From the NCBI GenBank assembly GCA_016650355.1, contig JAENVX010000008.1, positions 1 through 14,750 of the forward strand: a DNA stretch of 14,750 bases, in the 5' to 3' direction. The notes below the pieces were generated by a model. It had not been told where the DNA came from. It made no database searches and saw nothing but the letters and a program-made list of their open reading frames with translations. Positions 1-6,664 of this stretch are shown here, piece after piece. Origin of the DNA: Bacteroidia bacterium (GTDB lineage: Bacteria; Bacteroidota; Bacteroidia; Cytophagales; Cyclobacteriaceae). The translations under genes were made by a program, and so were the position numbers. The first letter of the stretch is position 1; every line of letters starts with the position of its first letter.

Positions 1-87
1 AAGATGGCAGGCTTGCTTGGTGTGCAAGTGCATGTTGGGCCACCGATGAAAGTGGAGTATAGGAATATTAGGTTGAAGCAATTGTAA
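1..87 (+). CDS. C-terminus of a DUF1080 (3-keto-disaccharide hydrolase-like) protein, partial
   Basis: Frame 1 is open from the window edge to a TAA at 85-87 and gives 28 residues. They contain GLLGVQVHVGPPM followed by VEYRNIRLKQL. This matches the usual end of DUF1080 (3-keto-disaccharide hydrolase) domains, where a final beta-strand reads roughly Q-x-H-x-G-x-P-M-x-V-x-[FY]-R-N-I-R-[LI]-K. The family is a jelly-roll fold, often exported, and acts on 3-keto-glycosides in members that have been studied. The gene body and start lie upstream of the window, so length and signal peptide cannot be judged. It lies on the same strand as the sugar genes that follow, including a Gfo/Idh/MocA oxidoreductase and a TIM-barrel isomerase. 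That combination recurs in 3-keto-glycoside metabolism. The family call rests on only 28 residues. Confidence 0.7.
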   Translation, partial: KMAGLLGVQVHVGPPMKVEYRNIRLKQL

Positions 88-103
88 ATGCGTGGATTCC
101 TTC

Positions 104-171
104 AAGGGTTTATCCAAATGAAGGTTAATCACTTTAAGGGTCATAAACCTATGAAGGGTTTTTCCGAATGA
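104..171. repeat. Imperfect direct repeat, 18-bp units spaced exactly 50 bp
   Basis: AAGGGTTTATCCAAATGA at 104-121 recurs as AAGGGTTTTTCCGAATGA at 154-171, with 16 of 18 positions identical. A further partial copy (AAGGGT) is at 136-141. The repeat lies in the 182-bp spacer between the DUF1080 gene end and the truncated GH106 gene. It could be a pair of binding sites, remnant DNA from a deletion, or chance. No function can be assigned. Confidence 0.5.
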
Positions 172-244
172 CAAATTAAATTTAACACGACATTGGGTTT
201 CATAGACAACCAACTACAGTTGAAAAAAAATTTATCAATCTTTG

Positions 245-276
245 AAATCACTGATTCATTAATGAATCAGTGATTT
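245..276. repeat. Perfect 32-bp palindrome
   Basis: The 16-base arm AAATCACTGATTCATT (245-260) is followed at once by its exact reverse complement (261-276), with no spacer. It ends 5 bases before the first ATG (282) of the truncated GH106 gene, and the alternative GTG start at 270 lies inside it. As RNA it would fold into a long AT-rich hairpin. No T-run follows on the + strand, so it is not a classical terminator for the DUF1080 gene. It could be an operator, a recombination scar at the gene truncation, or the end of a lost element. Confidence 0.85.
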
Positions 277-1274
277 ATATAATGCTCAATAAGAAATTCC
301 AAACTATGGTAAAGGCGGGAGCAACCATCACTGGCGCAAAGCCCGAACGGACACCGAGCCTGAGCGATGATCAAAAAGAATTTCAATCCATCGTGAATGA
401 AGTTTGGGAAACCAACAACAGCCGCGTGATGAGAAACCAGCCGGTGGAATCTGTTTTGAATTATATGAAAATCAGTGCGGATTTTTCCTACACGAAACCA
501 CAGTCCACTACCCAATTGCTTTACGTCCATCGAAAATTGAAAGACCAAGACATTTATTGGGTGGACAACCGCAATGACAGGGACGAAAGCGTAGAAGCAA
601 CTTTCCGTGTCGAGGGAAAAGTGCCCGAAATATGGCATGCCGATACAGGAGCAATAGATCAAGCCTCCTATCATATCAAAAACGGAACTACTACGGTGGC
701 TTTGCACTTAGGGCCATTCGATGCAGTGTTCGTGATATTCAAAAACAAAGCCGCAGCCAATTCATTTACAAAAACAAAACCGGCAGAGGTAAAAACTTCT
801 GTCATAGAGGGCCCATGGACAGTGTCTTTTCAAAATGACAGGGGCGCGCCCCCGACAGCAATATTTGCACAATTGCAATCTTGGACAGAGAGCCAAGACA
901 ACGGCATCAAATATTTTTCTGGAACGGCAAGCTACACCACCACGTTCATTGCTGCTGGAGTGAAGAAAGGTGAGACCATTGAAATTGATTTAGGCGAAGT
1001 GAAAAATCTTGCTGAAGTAATCCTCAACGGAAAATCGTTGGGCATCGTTTGGAAGAAGCCATTCGCAATAAATGCAACAAGCGCCTTGAAAGCCGGCAAG
1101 AATACGCTTGAAATAAAATTCACGAACCTCTGGGTAAATAGCCTCATTGGCGACCAACAACCAAATGCAACCAAGATAACTTATACCACGCAGGCCTTCT
1201 ATAAAGCAGATGCACCTTTGTTGCCATCGGGATTGTTAGGGGCGGTTCGGGTATTGAGAAATAGTGGACAATGA
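270..1274 (+). CDS. N-terminally truncated GH106 (alpha-L-rhamnosidase-like) glycoside hydrolase, probable gene remnant
   Basis: This 334-codon frame (GTG at 270; ATG alternatives at 282 and 306) matches only the C-terminal third of GH106-type proteins, which usually run to about 900-1100 residues. Landmarks are VKAGATITGAKPERTPSLS near residues 14-32, LLYVHRKLKDQDIYWVDN (83-100), then a family-2-like sugar-binding jelly roll: WTVSFQ (183-188), SWTE (204-207), GIKYFSGTASY (212-222), LGEVKNLAEVILNG (241-254) and LWVNSLIGD (287-295). The signal peptide and catalytic barrel are absent. Similarity to the family begins only a few codons after the 32-bp palindrome, which suggests a deletion or rearrangement there. 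No internal stops or frameshifts are present. The stop overlaps the next ATG (ATGA, 1271-1274), so it may still be translated and coupled to the DUF4432 gene. It is unlikely to be catalytic. An alternative is a retained carbohydrate-binding module. Confidence 0.75.
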   Translation: MIYIMLNKKFQTMVKAGATITGAKPERTPSLSDDQKEFQSIVNEVWETNNSRVMRNQPVESVLNYMKISADFSYTKPQSTTQLLYVHRKLKDQDIYWVDNRNDRDESVEATFRVEGKVPEIWHADTGAIDQASYHIKNGTTTVALHLGPFDAVFVIFKNKAAANSFTKTKPAEVKTSVIEGPWTVSFQNDRGAPPTAIFAQLQSWTESQDNGIKYFSGTASYTTTFIAAGVKKGETIEIDLGEVKNLAEVILNGKSLGIVWKKPFAINATSALKAGKNTLEIKFTNLWVNSLIGDQQPNATKITYTTQAFYKADAPLLPSGLLGAVRVLRNSGQ

Positions 1275-2329
1275 ATAAACTCTGGACTAATAAAATCTCC
1301 AACCACACGCAATTGGGCGGCATCGAGACTTCTGTTCTCGACAATGGCTCCGCACGCGGCACGCGTATCGCGTGGATAAACACTGGAACCGGCTTGCGTT
1401 ACAAAGTAGTGCTCGATCGCGCCATGGATATTGCCGATGCTTTCTATGGCCAACATAGTCTCGCTTGGATAAGTCACGTGGGAGTTACAAGTCCACAACC
1501 CATGTCGGATGGTGGGATTGATTGGCTCAGGACTTTTGGCGGTGGATTGCTCACCACGTGCGGACTTTCGCATGTGGGTGGCCCTGAAAAAGACTCCTTT
1601 GGTGAGCGCGGTGTGCACGGACTGATCAGCAACATCCCTGCGGAAATAGAATCCATCATCCAACCCGATCCTGTAAACGGAAAAATGGACATGAGCATTA
1701 CAGGAACAATGAAGGAAACAAAAATATTTGGCCCAAGCCTTGAACTCAGGCGCACTATATCAGCTACGTTGGGAGAAGCAACGATCCGCATTCATGATGA
1801 AGTAATAAACCGCGCCAATACACCTTCACCACACATGCTCTTATATCATTTCAATTTCGGATGGCCGTTAGTGGATGAGGGCACCGACATACTTTGGAAT
1901 GGATCATGGCAACCGAGGTTTGCTGACACAGCAAAAATTTTCAAAGAGGGAAATAATTTTCGCAAGTGCCCTGCCCCAATCGAAAGCCACCTCGGCACCG
2001 GTGAAGAAGTGGGGATTATCAATCCCGTGGTTGATGGTTCAAACATAAGTACGTGCGGGTTGTATAATGCAAAACTTGGATTCGCGTTATCCATGCGCTT
2101 CAACAAAAAGCAATTGCCCGTGCTGGTCAATTGGCAACATTGGGGCCCTGGTGAATATGTTACTGCATTGGAGCCATCTACCAACACCCTGATAGGACAA
2201 TCCAAAGCGAGGGCACAAAATGAACTTATTCAAATTGCACCTGGAGAAACACGCACTTATGACATTGAACTTAAAATAATAAATAATGAAGCGGGCATTA
2301 AATTATTTTTGAATAATTTCAAACCATAA
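1271..2329 (+). CDS. DUF4432 family protein (aldose 1-epimerase-like)
   Basis: The 352-aa product fits the DUF4432 family, a branch of the galactose-mutarotase/aldose-1-epimerase beta-sandwich superfamily, at about the usual full length. Typical family segments are seen: VVLDRAMDIADA (47-57), the glycine-rich TFGGGLLTTCGLSHVGGP (88-105), HGLISNIPAE (116-125), LLYHFNFGWPLVDEG (190-204) and the late EPSTN motif (301-305), whose Glu sits where the epimerase fold often places an acid. There is no signal peptide, so it is probably cytoplasmic. Members are thought to interconvert anomers or otherwise handle sugars; the substrate is not known here. It overlaps the upstream GH106 fragment by 4 bases and is followed 19 bases later by the cupin gene, so it likely belongs to one transcript. 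The family call is firm and the reaction is inferred. Confidence 0.85.
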   Translation: MNKLWTNKISNHTQLGGIETSVLDNGSARGTRIAWINTGTGLRYKVVLDRAMDIADAFYGQHSLAWISHVGVTSPQPMSDGGIDWLRTFGGGLLTTCGLSHVGGPEKDSFGERGVHGLISNIPAEIESIIQPDPVNGKMDMSITGTMKETKIFGPSLELRRTISATLGEATIRIHDEVINRANTPSPHMLLYHFNFGWPLVDEGTDILWNGSWQPRFADTAKIFKEGNNFRKCPAPIESHLGTGEEVGIINPVVDGSNISTCGLYNAKLGFALSMRFNKKQLPVLVNWQHWGPGEYVTALEPSTNTLIGQSKARAQNELIQIAPGETRTYDIELKIINNEAGIKLFLNNFKP

Positions 2330-2348
2330 CTAATAACCAACTACTACT

Positions 2349-3554
2349 ATGAGTATTGCGTCAAAAGCATTAGAGCAAGGACAGGGAATTTTACGACTCG
2401 CACCAACGTGGGTCCCTCGATCATTCTGTGTTCCGGGTAGAAGAATTAAGCTACATCCTGATGACTATTATGTACTCGGAGGCAATCGTGGTGGAATAGA
2501 TGAGCGCTGGCTTTCATCAACTACGCCTGCTAAAAACGGACCACTCACTGGAAAAAATGAAGGATTGAGTCCAGTTGTGGTTAAAGATGGATCAAAAGAA
2601 GTGCAGATATTGCTAAAAGATGTTATCGATGAGTTGAAAGGTGAAATAATTGGCGACCGATTGTGGAATAAGCATAAAAGCTGGCCGATGTACTCTAAAT
2701 TTTTTGATAACATGGGACCACTTCCTCATCATGTTCATCACAATGACGAGAAGGCTGCGCTCATTGGTCAGTTCGGTAAGCCAGAAGCATACTACTTTCC
2801 TCCGCAGTTGAATAATCATGGAGGCGACTTTCCTTATACTTTTTTCGGTATTTCTCCAGGTACAACCAAAGCACAAATCCGCGAATGTCTTGTCAACTTT
2901 ACGAAAGGAGATAATAAAATAACTAACTTCTCTTCGGCATTCCGTCTGGAGCCAGGTACCGGTTGGGATGTACCTCCCGGGATGTTACACGCACCAGGAA
3001 GCATGTGTACGTATGAGCCACAAAAAGCCTCCGATGTTTTCGCGATGTACCAGTCACTCGTTAATGAGGCGATTATTCCAGAAGAGTTATTGTGGAACGG
3101 AACACCCAAAGACAAAATCGGTGACTTCGATGAGTTGATCGATGTGTTGGACTGGGAACTCAATGTGGACCCCAACATTCTTCAAACCCGTTTTATGGCT
3201 CCAGTGCCAGTAAGGGCAATTGCAGAAATGAAGGCACAAGGTTATGTTGAAAACTGGGTTTGTTATAAATCCGATGCGTTCAGTGCCAAGGAACTTACCG
3301 TTTCACCAGGAGCAACGGTTACGATCAAAGATGATGCGGCATATGGTATCATCGTGATGCAGGGACATGGGCAAATGGGAGCATGGAACATTGAGACACC
3401 GGCACTGATTCGTTATGGACAGTTGACTAATGATGAGTTCTTCATTACAGAAAAAGCTGCACGCGCAGGTGTTAAAATCACTAACGCTTCTACAACGGAT
3501 CCAATCGTAATATTAAAACACTTTGGTCCGGAGAACCCAGACCTGAAATTATGA
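2349..3554 (+). CDS. Cupin protein resembling type I mannose-6-phosphate isomerase
   Basis: This 401-aa protein has two cupin-like halves and no signal peptide. The first half carries metal-site features of type I phosphomannose isomerases: HHVHH (127-131), a Glu within GKPEAYY (E146) and a His in PPGMLHAPGS (H214). The second half (about 290-395) looks like another cupin barrel, with SPGATVTIKDDAAYGIIVMQG, and has no obvious full metal set. The lysine and arginine residues for a phosphate cannot be placed with confidence, so a free sugar or keto-sugar substrate is possible. It lies 51 bases before a xylose-isomerase-like TIM barrel, a pairing that suggests two steps of one sugar conversion. 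It is probably an isomerase or epimerase of an unidentified sugar. A structural or binding-only role cannot be excluded. Confidence 0.75.
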   Translation: MSIASKALEQGQGILRLAPTWVPRSFCVPGRRIKLHPDDYYVLGGNRGGIDERWLSSTTPAKNGPLTGKNEGLSPVVVKDGSKEVQILLKDVIDELKGEIIGDRLWNKHKSWPMYSKFFDNMGPLPHHVHHNDEKAALIGQFGKPEAYYFPPQLNNHGGDFPYTFFGISPGTTKAQIRECLVNFTKGDNKITNFSSAFRLEPGTGWDVPPGMLHAPGSMCTYEPQKASDVFAMYQSLVNEAIIPEELLWNGTPKDKIGDFDELIDVLDWELNVDPNILQTRFMAPVPVRAIAEMKAQGYVENWVCYKSDAFSAKELTVSPGATVTIKDDAAYGIIVMQGHGQMGAWNIETPALIRYGQLTNDEFFITEKAARAGVKITNASTTDPIVILKHFGPENPDLKL

Positions 3555-3605
3555 TCATCAGTTTAATTTAAAAGATTTACTATTAACTTATAAACACTAT
3601 TCATT

Positions 3606-4640
3606 ATGCCCGAAAATAATTATCCTAAGCTCCACAATGCCACATGGCCTGGCGTAGTGGGTAAAGGCCCTGATTCAGAGCCTCCAATTCCTTTCGATAC
3701 CTTACTCAAAATGACTGCTGCAGCAGAAGTCAATGGTGTCAAATTCGATGGTGTAGACCTTGGACTTTTAGGGCCGCATATCGATCTTGTGAACAGTACC
3801 GATGACGACATAAAAAAATTAGCTGAAAAACTCGCAGGTCTTAAGTTGAATGTTGGCAGTCTTGTTGCACCTATTTGGGGTGGTCCAGCTATGGGGAGTA
3901 AAGAAGACCGTGCTGTGTTCGTAGACATGGTTCGCAGAGCCTGTCAATATGGAAAGAGGCTACGTGAATTAGGTGTGCGTCCTTATGGTGTTGTTCGTAT
4001 TGATTCGGCAAGCTCTCCAGAAAATTGGTCAGCAAACCCAGTAGGTAACACTAAACTGATAGCGCAAACCTTTCGTGAAGCGTGTGATGTAGCGGCCGAC
4101 TATGGCGAACGCCTGGCGGCAGAAGGAGAGATTTGCTGGGGTGGTATGCACAGTTGGAAAACGATGATTGATACATTGGAAGCAGTAGATCGCCCCAACA
4201 TTGGCTTTCAGGCGGACATGGCTCACACGTTACTTTACCTTCTAAGCGACAATCGTCCTGAAGATAGAATTCTACCAAAAGATTTTAAATGGAGCGATCG
4301 CAAAGCATTGAGTGAAGGACTTAAAACAGTTACCAAAGCACTTCGTCCATGGACAATTGATTTTCATGTTGCGCAGAACGATGGAACTGTCTTCGGCTCT
4401 GGTTCGCATGATAAAACGGGTCGGCACTGTCAGGCAATGGATCCTAGCGGAAAGCTTGATATCGCCAACGATGCAGGTTTTTGGCTACGTGATGAAAACG
4501 GCAAACTCACGAAAGCATTCAAACATATTTGTTGGGATGGGTGTATGTTCCCTAACGATGTGATGATGAAGCAGCAAACCTGGAATGATATCCTGTCTAC
4601 CTTAATAAAAGTAAGGGAGTTACACGGATGGGTTGAATGA
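3606..4640 (+). CDS. Sugar phosphate isomerase/epimerase-type TIM barrel (AP endonuclease 2 fold)
   Basis: The 344-aa product fits the xylose-isomerase-like TIM-barrel family (PF01261). Candidate metal ligands follow the family pattern of acids and histidines at strand ends: E175 in GEICWGGMHS, D204 and H207 in FQADMAHTL, H254 in DFHVAQND, and a possible H274 in TGRHCQ. KHICWDGCMFP near the C-terminus is another conserved-looking loop. There is no signal peptide. Relatives include isomerases, epimerases, keto-sugar lyases and hydratases, so the exact reaction cannot be read from the sequence. Its position between the cupin and the Gfo/Idh/MocA oxidoreductase, with DUF1080 further upstream, would suit a 3-keto-glycoside elimination or hydration step, or a plain ketose/aldose conversion. 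A heptad-repeat spacer follows directly after its stop. Confidence 0.8.
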   Translation: MPENNYPKLHNATWPGVVGKGPDSEPPIPFDTLLKMTAAAEVNGVKFDGVDLGLLGPHIDLVNSTDDDIKKLAEKLAGLKLNVGSLVAPIWGGPAMGSKEDRAVFVDMVRRACQYGKRLRELGVRPYGVVRIDSASSPENWSANPVGNTKLIAQTFREACDVAADYGERLAAEGEICWGGMHSWKTMIDTLEAVDRPNIGFQADMAHTLLYLLSDNRPEDRILPKDFKWSDRKALSEGLKTVTKALRPWTIDFHVAQNDGTVFGSGSHDKTGRHCQAMDPSGKLDIANDAGFWLRDENGKLTKAFKHICWDGCMFPNDVMMKQQTWNDILSTLIKVRELHGWVE

Positions 4641-4717
4641 TGAGTATTGAGTAAATAGTGTTGAGTATTGAATACTTAGTCTAAACAAACTCAGACTAAA
4701 GACTCTGAACTCAATAC
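4641..4717. repeat. Degenerate heptanucleotide repeat array with an inverted second half
   Basis: Starting at the base after the TIM-barrel stop, the spacer reads in near-perfect 7-base steps: units such as TGAGTAT (4641 and 4662), TGAGTAA and TGAATAC for about six units. It then switches at about 4690 to about four units that read as the same family on the other strand (for example TCAATAC, whose complement is GTATTGA). The halves can pair: GTATTGAGT (4644-4652) with ACTCAATAC (4709-4717), and TTAGTCT (4676-4682) with AGACTAA (4693-4699). It may act as a hairpin between genes or as a transcription end, or it may be a dispersed intergenic repeat. Confidence 0.65.
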
Positions 4718-4744
4718 AATTATTATAAATTAAATTATCACACA

Positions 4745-5905
4745 ATGAGCAGCAAGAAACAATTAAGAATCGGATTGATAGGATGCGGGTTTATGGGCCG
4801 CACACATTCCAACGGATATAACCGTGTTGGAAATTTTTTTCCTGAATTGAATCATAAGATTATTCTCAAAGCTGTTTGCTCCCGCAATGCGGACAAGGTA
4901 AAAGCCTTTTCCGAACAATGGAGTTACGAATCTTTTGAAACGGATTGGAAAGTCCTCATCGCCAGAAACGACATTGACGCGATAGACATTTGCGCCCCGA
5001 ATGATTTTCATGCGGAGATAGCGATAGCCGCTGCCGCAAAAGGCAAAATGATATTATGTGAGAAACCGCTTTCTCGCACGTTAGCTGAGGGACAAAAGAT
5101 GGTGGACGCCATCGAGAAGAGCGGTGTTAAAAATACAGTGTGGTATAATTACCGAAGAGTGCCTGCAGTTACATTAGCAAAACAAATTATTGACTCAGGA
5201 AAACTCGGAAAGATATTTCACTATCGCGCCAACTTCTTGCAAGATTGGACGATTAGTCCTGAGTTGCCGCAAGGTGGAGAAGGCTTATGGAGATTGGATG
5301 TGGATGCGGCTGGCTCGGGTGTAACAGGCGACTTGTTGGCTCATTGCATTGATACGGCCATGTGGCTCAACGGAGCGATCAAGGATGTGTCGGCTATGAC
5401 TGAAACATTCATCAAAGAGCGTGTGCATCAAGCAACCGGCAAAATGCAAAAGGTAGGCATTGACGATGCATGTCTTTTCCATTGCCATTTCGATAATGGA
5501 TCGCTGGGATTGTTTGAATCTACACGCTACGCACGCGGGCATAAGGCCTTATACACTTTTGAGATCAATGGAGAGCATGCTTCCATCCGGTGGGATTTGC
5601 ATGACTTGAACCGCTTGGAATTTTTCGATCATAAAGATGATTCCATCGTTCGCGGTTGGCGTTCGATACTCGTCACCGATGGCGATCAACCCTATATGAA
5701 GAAATGGTGGGTACCTGGTTTGATCATCGGCTATGAACACACCTTCGTTCACCAGGTTGCGGACTTCCTCAGTAGCCTCGAAACAGGCAAGCCATGCGCA
5801 CCAACCTTTCAAGATGCGTTGCAAACACAGAAAGTTTGTGAAGCTGTGATTGCGTCTGGGCGGGATAGGCAATGGAAAGATACGGGGGCGAAGGGGATGG
5901 GGTAG
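4745..5905 (+). CDS. Gfo/Idh/MocA family NAD(P)-dependent oxidoreductase
   Basis: The 386-aa protein has the two-domain layout of this family. The N-terminal Rossmann fold shows GCGFMG (13-18), and the nicotinamide-side motif CEKPLS includes E106-K107-P108. The C-terminal alpha/beta domain holds the family signature GDLLAHCIDTAMW with D196, H200 and D203, where H200 is the usual catalytic histidine. No Tat or Sec signal is seen, so it is likely cytoplasmic and not one of the exported GFOR-type or GH109-type members. Such enzymes oxidise or reduce a ring hydroxyl of sugars, inositols or glycosides. The presence of DUF1080, TIM-barrel and cupin genes on the same strand makes a 3-keto-sugar intermediate plausible. 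It is separated by 104 bases from the TIM-barrel gene and may have its own transcription signals. Its last codons are unusually G-rich. Confidence 0.85.
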   Translation: MSSKKQLRIGLIGCGFMGRTHSNGYNRVGNFFPELNHKIILKAVCSRNADKVKAFSEQWSYESFETDWKVLIARNDIDAIDICAPNDFHAEIAIAAAAKGKMILCEKPLSRTLAEGQKMVDAIEKSGVKNTVWYNYRRVPAVTLAKQIIDSGKLGKIFHYRANFLQDWTISPELPQGGEGLWRLDVDAAGSGVTGDLLAHCIDTAMWLNGAIKDVSAMTETFIKERVHQATGKMQKVGIDDACLFHCHFDNGSLGLFESTRYARGHKALYTFEINGEHASIRWDLHDLNRLEFFDHKDDSIVRGWRSILVTDGDQPYMKKWWVPGLIIGYEHTFVHQVADFLSSLETGKPCAPTFQDALQTQKVCEAVIASGRDRQWKDTGAKGMG

Positions 5906-5908
5906 GGG
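5884..5908 (+). other. G-quadruplex motif spanning a stop codon
   Basis: Four G-runs lie on the + strand at 5884-5888 (five G), 5893-5896, 5899-5902 and 5905-5908 (four G each), with loops of 4, 2 and 2 bases (CGAA, AT, TA). The TAG stop of the oxidoreductase gene (5903-5905) uses the last loop and the first G of the fourth run. The motif would form in both the non-template DNA and the mRNA. It contrasts sharply with the AT-rich spacer that follows. Confidence 0.7.
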
Positions 5909-5914
5909 ATGCTA

Positions 5915-5940
5915 AATTCTGAATTCTGACTTCTTTCTTT
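5915..5940. repeat. Short heptad repeat, same family as the array at 4641-4717
   Basis: Two exact copies of AATTCTG (5915-5921 and 5922-5928) are followed by a decayed third unit (ACTTCTT). Read on the minus strand the units are ATTCAGA-like and resemble GTTCAGA and GTCTTTA from the array at 4641-4717. The two tracts therefore flank the oxidoreductase gene. A promoter or terminator role is not evident from the sequence. Confidence 0.45.
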
Positions 5941-5966
5941 CACACTAACATCCACCAATCAAGTCA

Positions 5967-6650
5967 TTGAAAAGACTCATTGTACTAACTGGTGCAGGGA
6001 TCAGCGCGGAAAGTGGAATAGCTACTTTCCGTGATTCCGGTGGCTTGTGGGAAGGATATAGAGTAGAAGATGTAGCAACGCCAGAGGGTTGGAATAGAAA
6101 TCCTGAATTGGTTTTGGATTTTTATAATCAACGAAGGAAGAAAGCATTGGATGTGAGACCTAATGAGGGTCATGAGATTTTAGCGGAGTTAGAAAAGAAC
6201 TTTCAGGTAACAGTTGTTACTCAAAATGTAGATAACCTTCACGAACGCGCGGGCTCTACGAATGTCATTCATCTCCACGGCAGTTTATTTGAATCGCGAA
6301 GTACAAGAAATCCTGCTTTGATTTATCCAATCGAAAATTGGCAACTTAACCTTGGTGATGTCTGTGAATTGGGTTCTCAGCTCCGTCCAAATATTGTATG
6401 GTTTGGTGAGGCAGTTCCAATGATTGAAGTGGCTGCAGAGATCGCGTCAGGTGCTGATATTTTTTTAGTTGTTGGGACCTCCATGGTCGTTTATCCTGCC
6501 GCAGGTTTAATTGATTATGTTCCCAATCGCGTTAAGAAATATGTAGTCGATCCGAAGAAGCCCGACATTCTCCATGTTCCTAATCTTGAATTTATTGCGG
6601 AGAAGGCGAGTACGGGGATGAAAAAGTTGAAAGAGATTTTACTTCGATGA
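5967..6650 (+). CDS. cobB: NAD-dependent protein deacylase, SIR2 family (class III type), zinc-ligand cysteines mostly lost
   Basis: The 227-aa product is a full-length short bacterial sirtuin. It shows the NAD-binding TGAGISAESGI (8-18), FRD (21-23), QNVDNLH (86-92), the catalytic HG pair (H104-G105) and GTSMVVYPAAGL (170-181). Y53 and R56 in DFYNQRR match the Tyr/Arg pair that gives CobB and Sirt5-type enzymes their preference for acidic acyl groups such as succinyl. The two Cys pairs that normally bind structural zinc are largely missing: only C123 remains, just before QLRPNIVWFGE. The start is TTG at 5967, because no ATG lies between an in-frame stop at 5946-5948 and the conserved TGAG motif. 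It removes acyl groups from lysines using NAD+, in the cytoplasm. The link to the neighbouring sugar genes is unclear; it sits 61 bases after the oxidoreductase. Confidence 0.88.
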   Translation: MKRLIVLTGAGISAESGIATFRDSGGLWEGYRVEDVATPEGWNRNPELVLDFYNQRRKKALDVRPNEGHEILAELEKNFQVTVVTQNVDNLHERAGSTNVIHLHGSLFESRSTRNPALIYPIENWQLNLGDVCELGSQLRPNIVWFGEAVPMIEVAAEIASGADIFLVVGTSMVVYPAAGLIDYVPNRVKKYVVDPKKPDILHVPNLEFIAEKASTGMKKLKEILLR

Positions 6651-6664
6651 TATTTTTGACATGG

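Noticed and set aside
276..284. TATAAT-like string just before the ATG at 282
   Set aside because: It is too close to the start codon, has no matching -35 region, and Bacteroidota use a different -7 consensus.
267..707. Long open frame (146 codons) on the minus strand inside the GH106 fragment
   Set aside because: It is antisense to a frame with clear family motifs, its translation shows no recognisable domain, and it has no operon context.
1199..1663. 154-codon minus-strand open frame across the GH106/DUF4432 junction
   Set aside because: It overlaps two supported genes on the opposite strand, and its translation looks like an antisense artefact with no motif.
4641..4717. Heptad array considered as a CRISPR array
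   Set aside because: Units are 7 bases, degenerate and contiguous, with no spacers and no cas genes.
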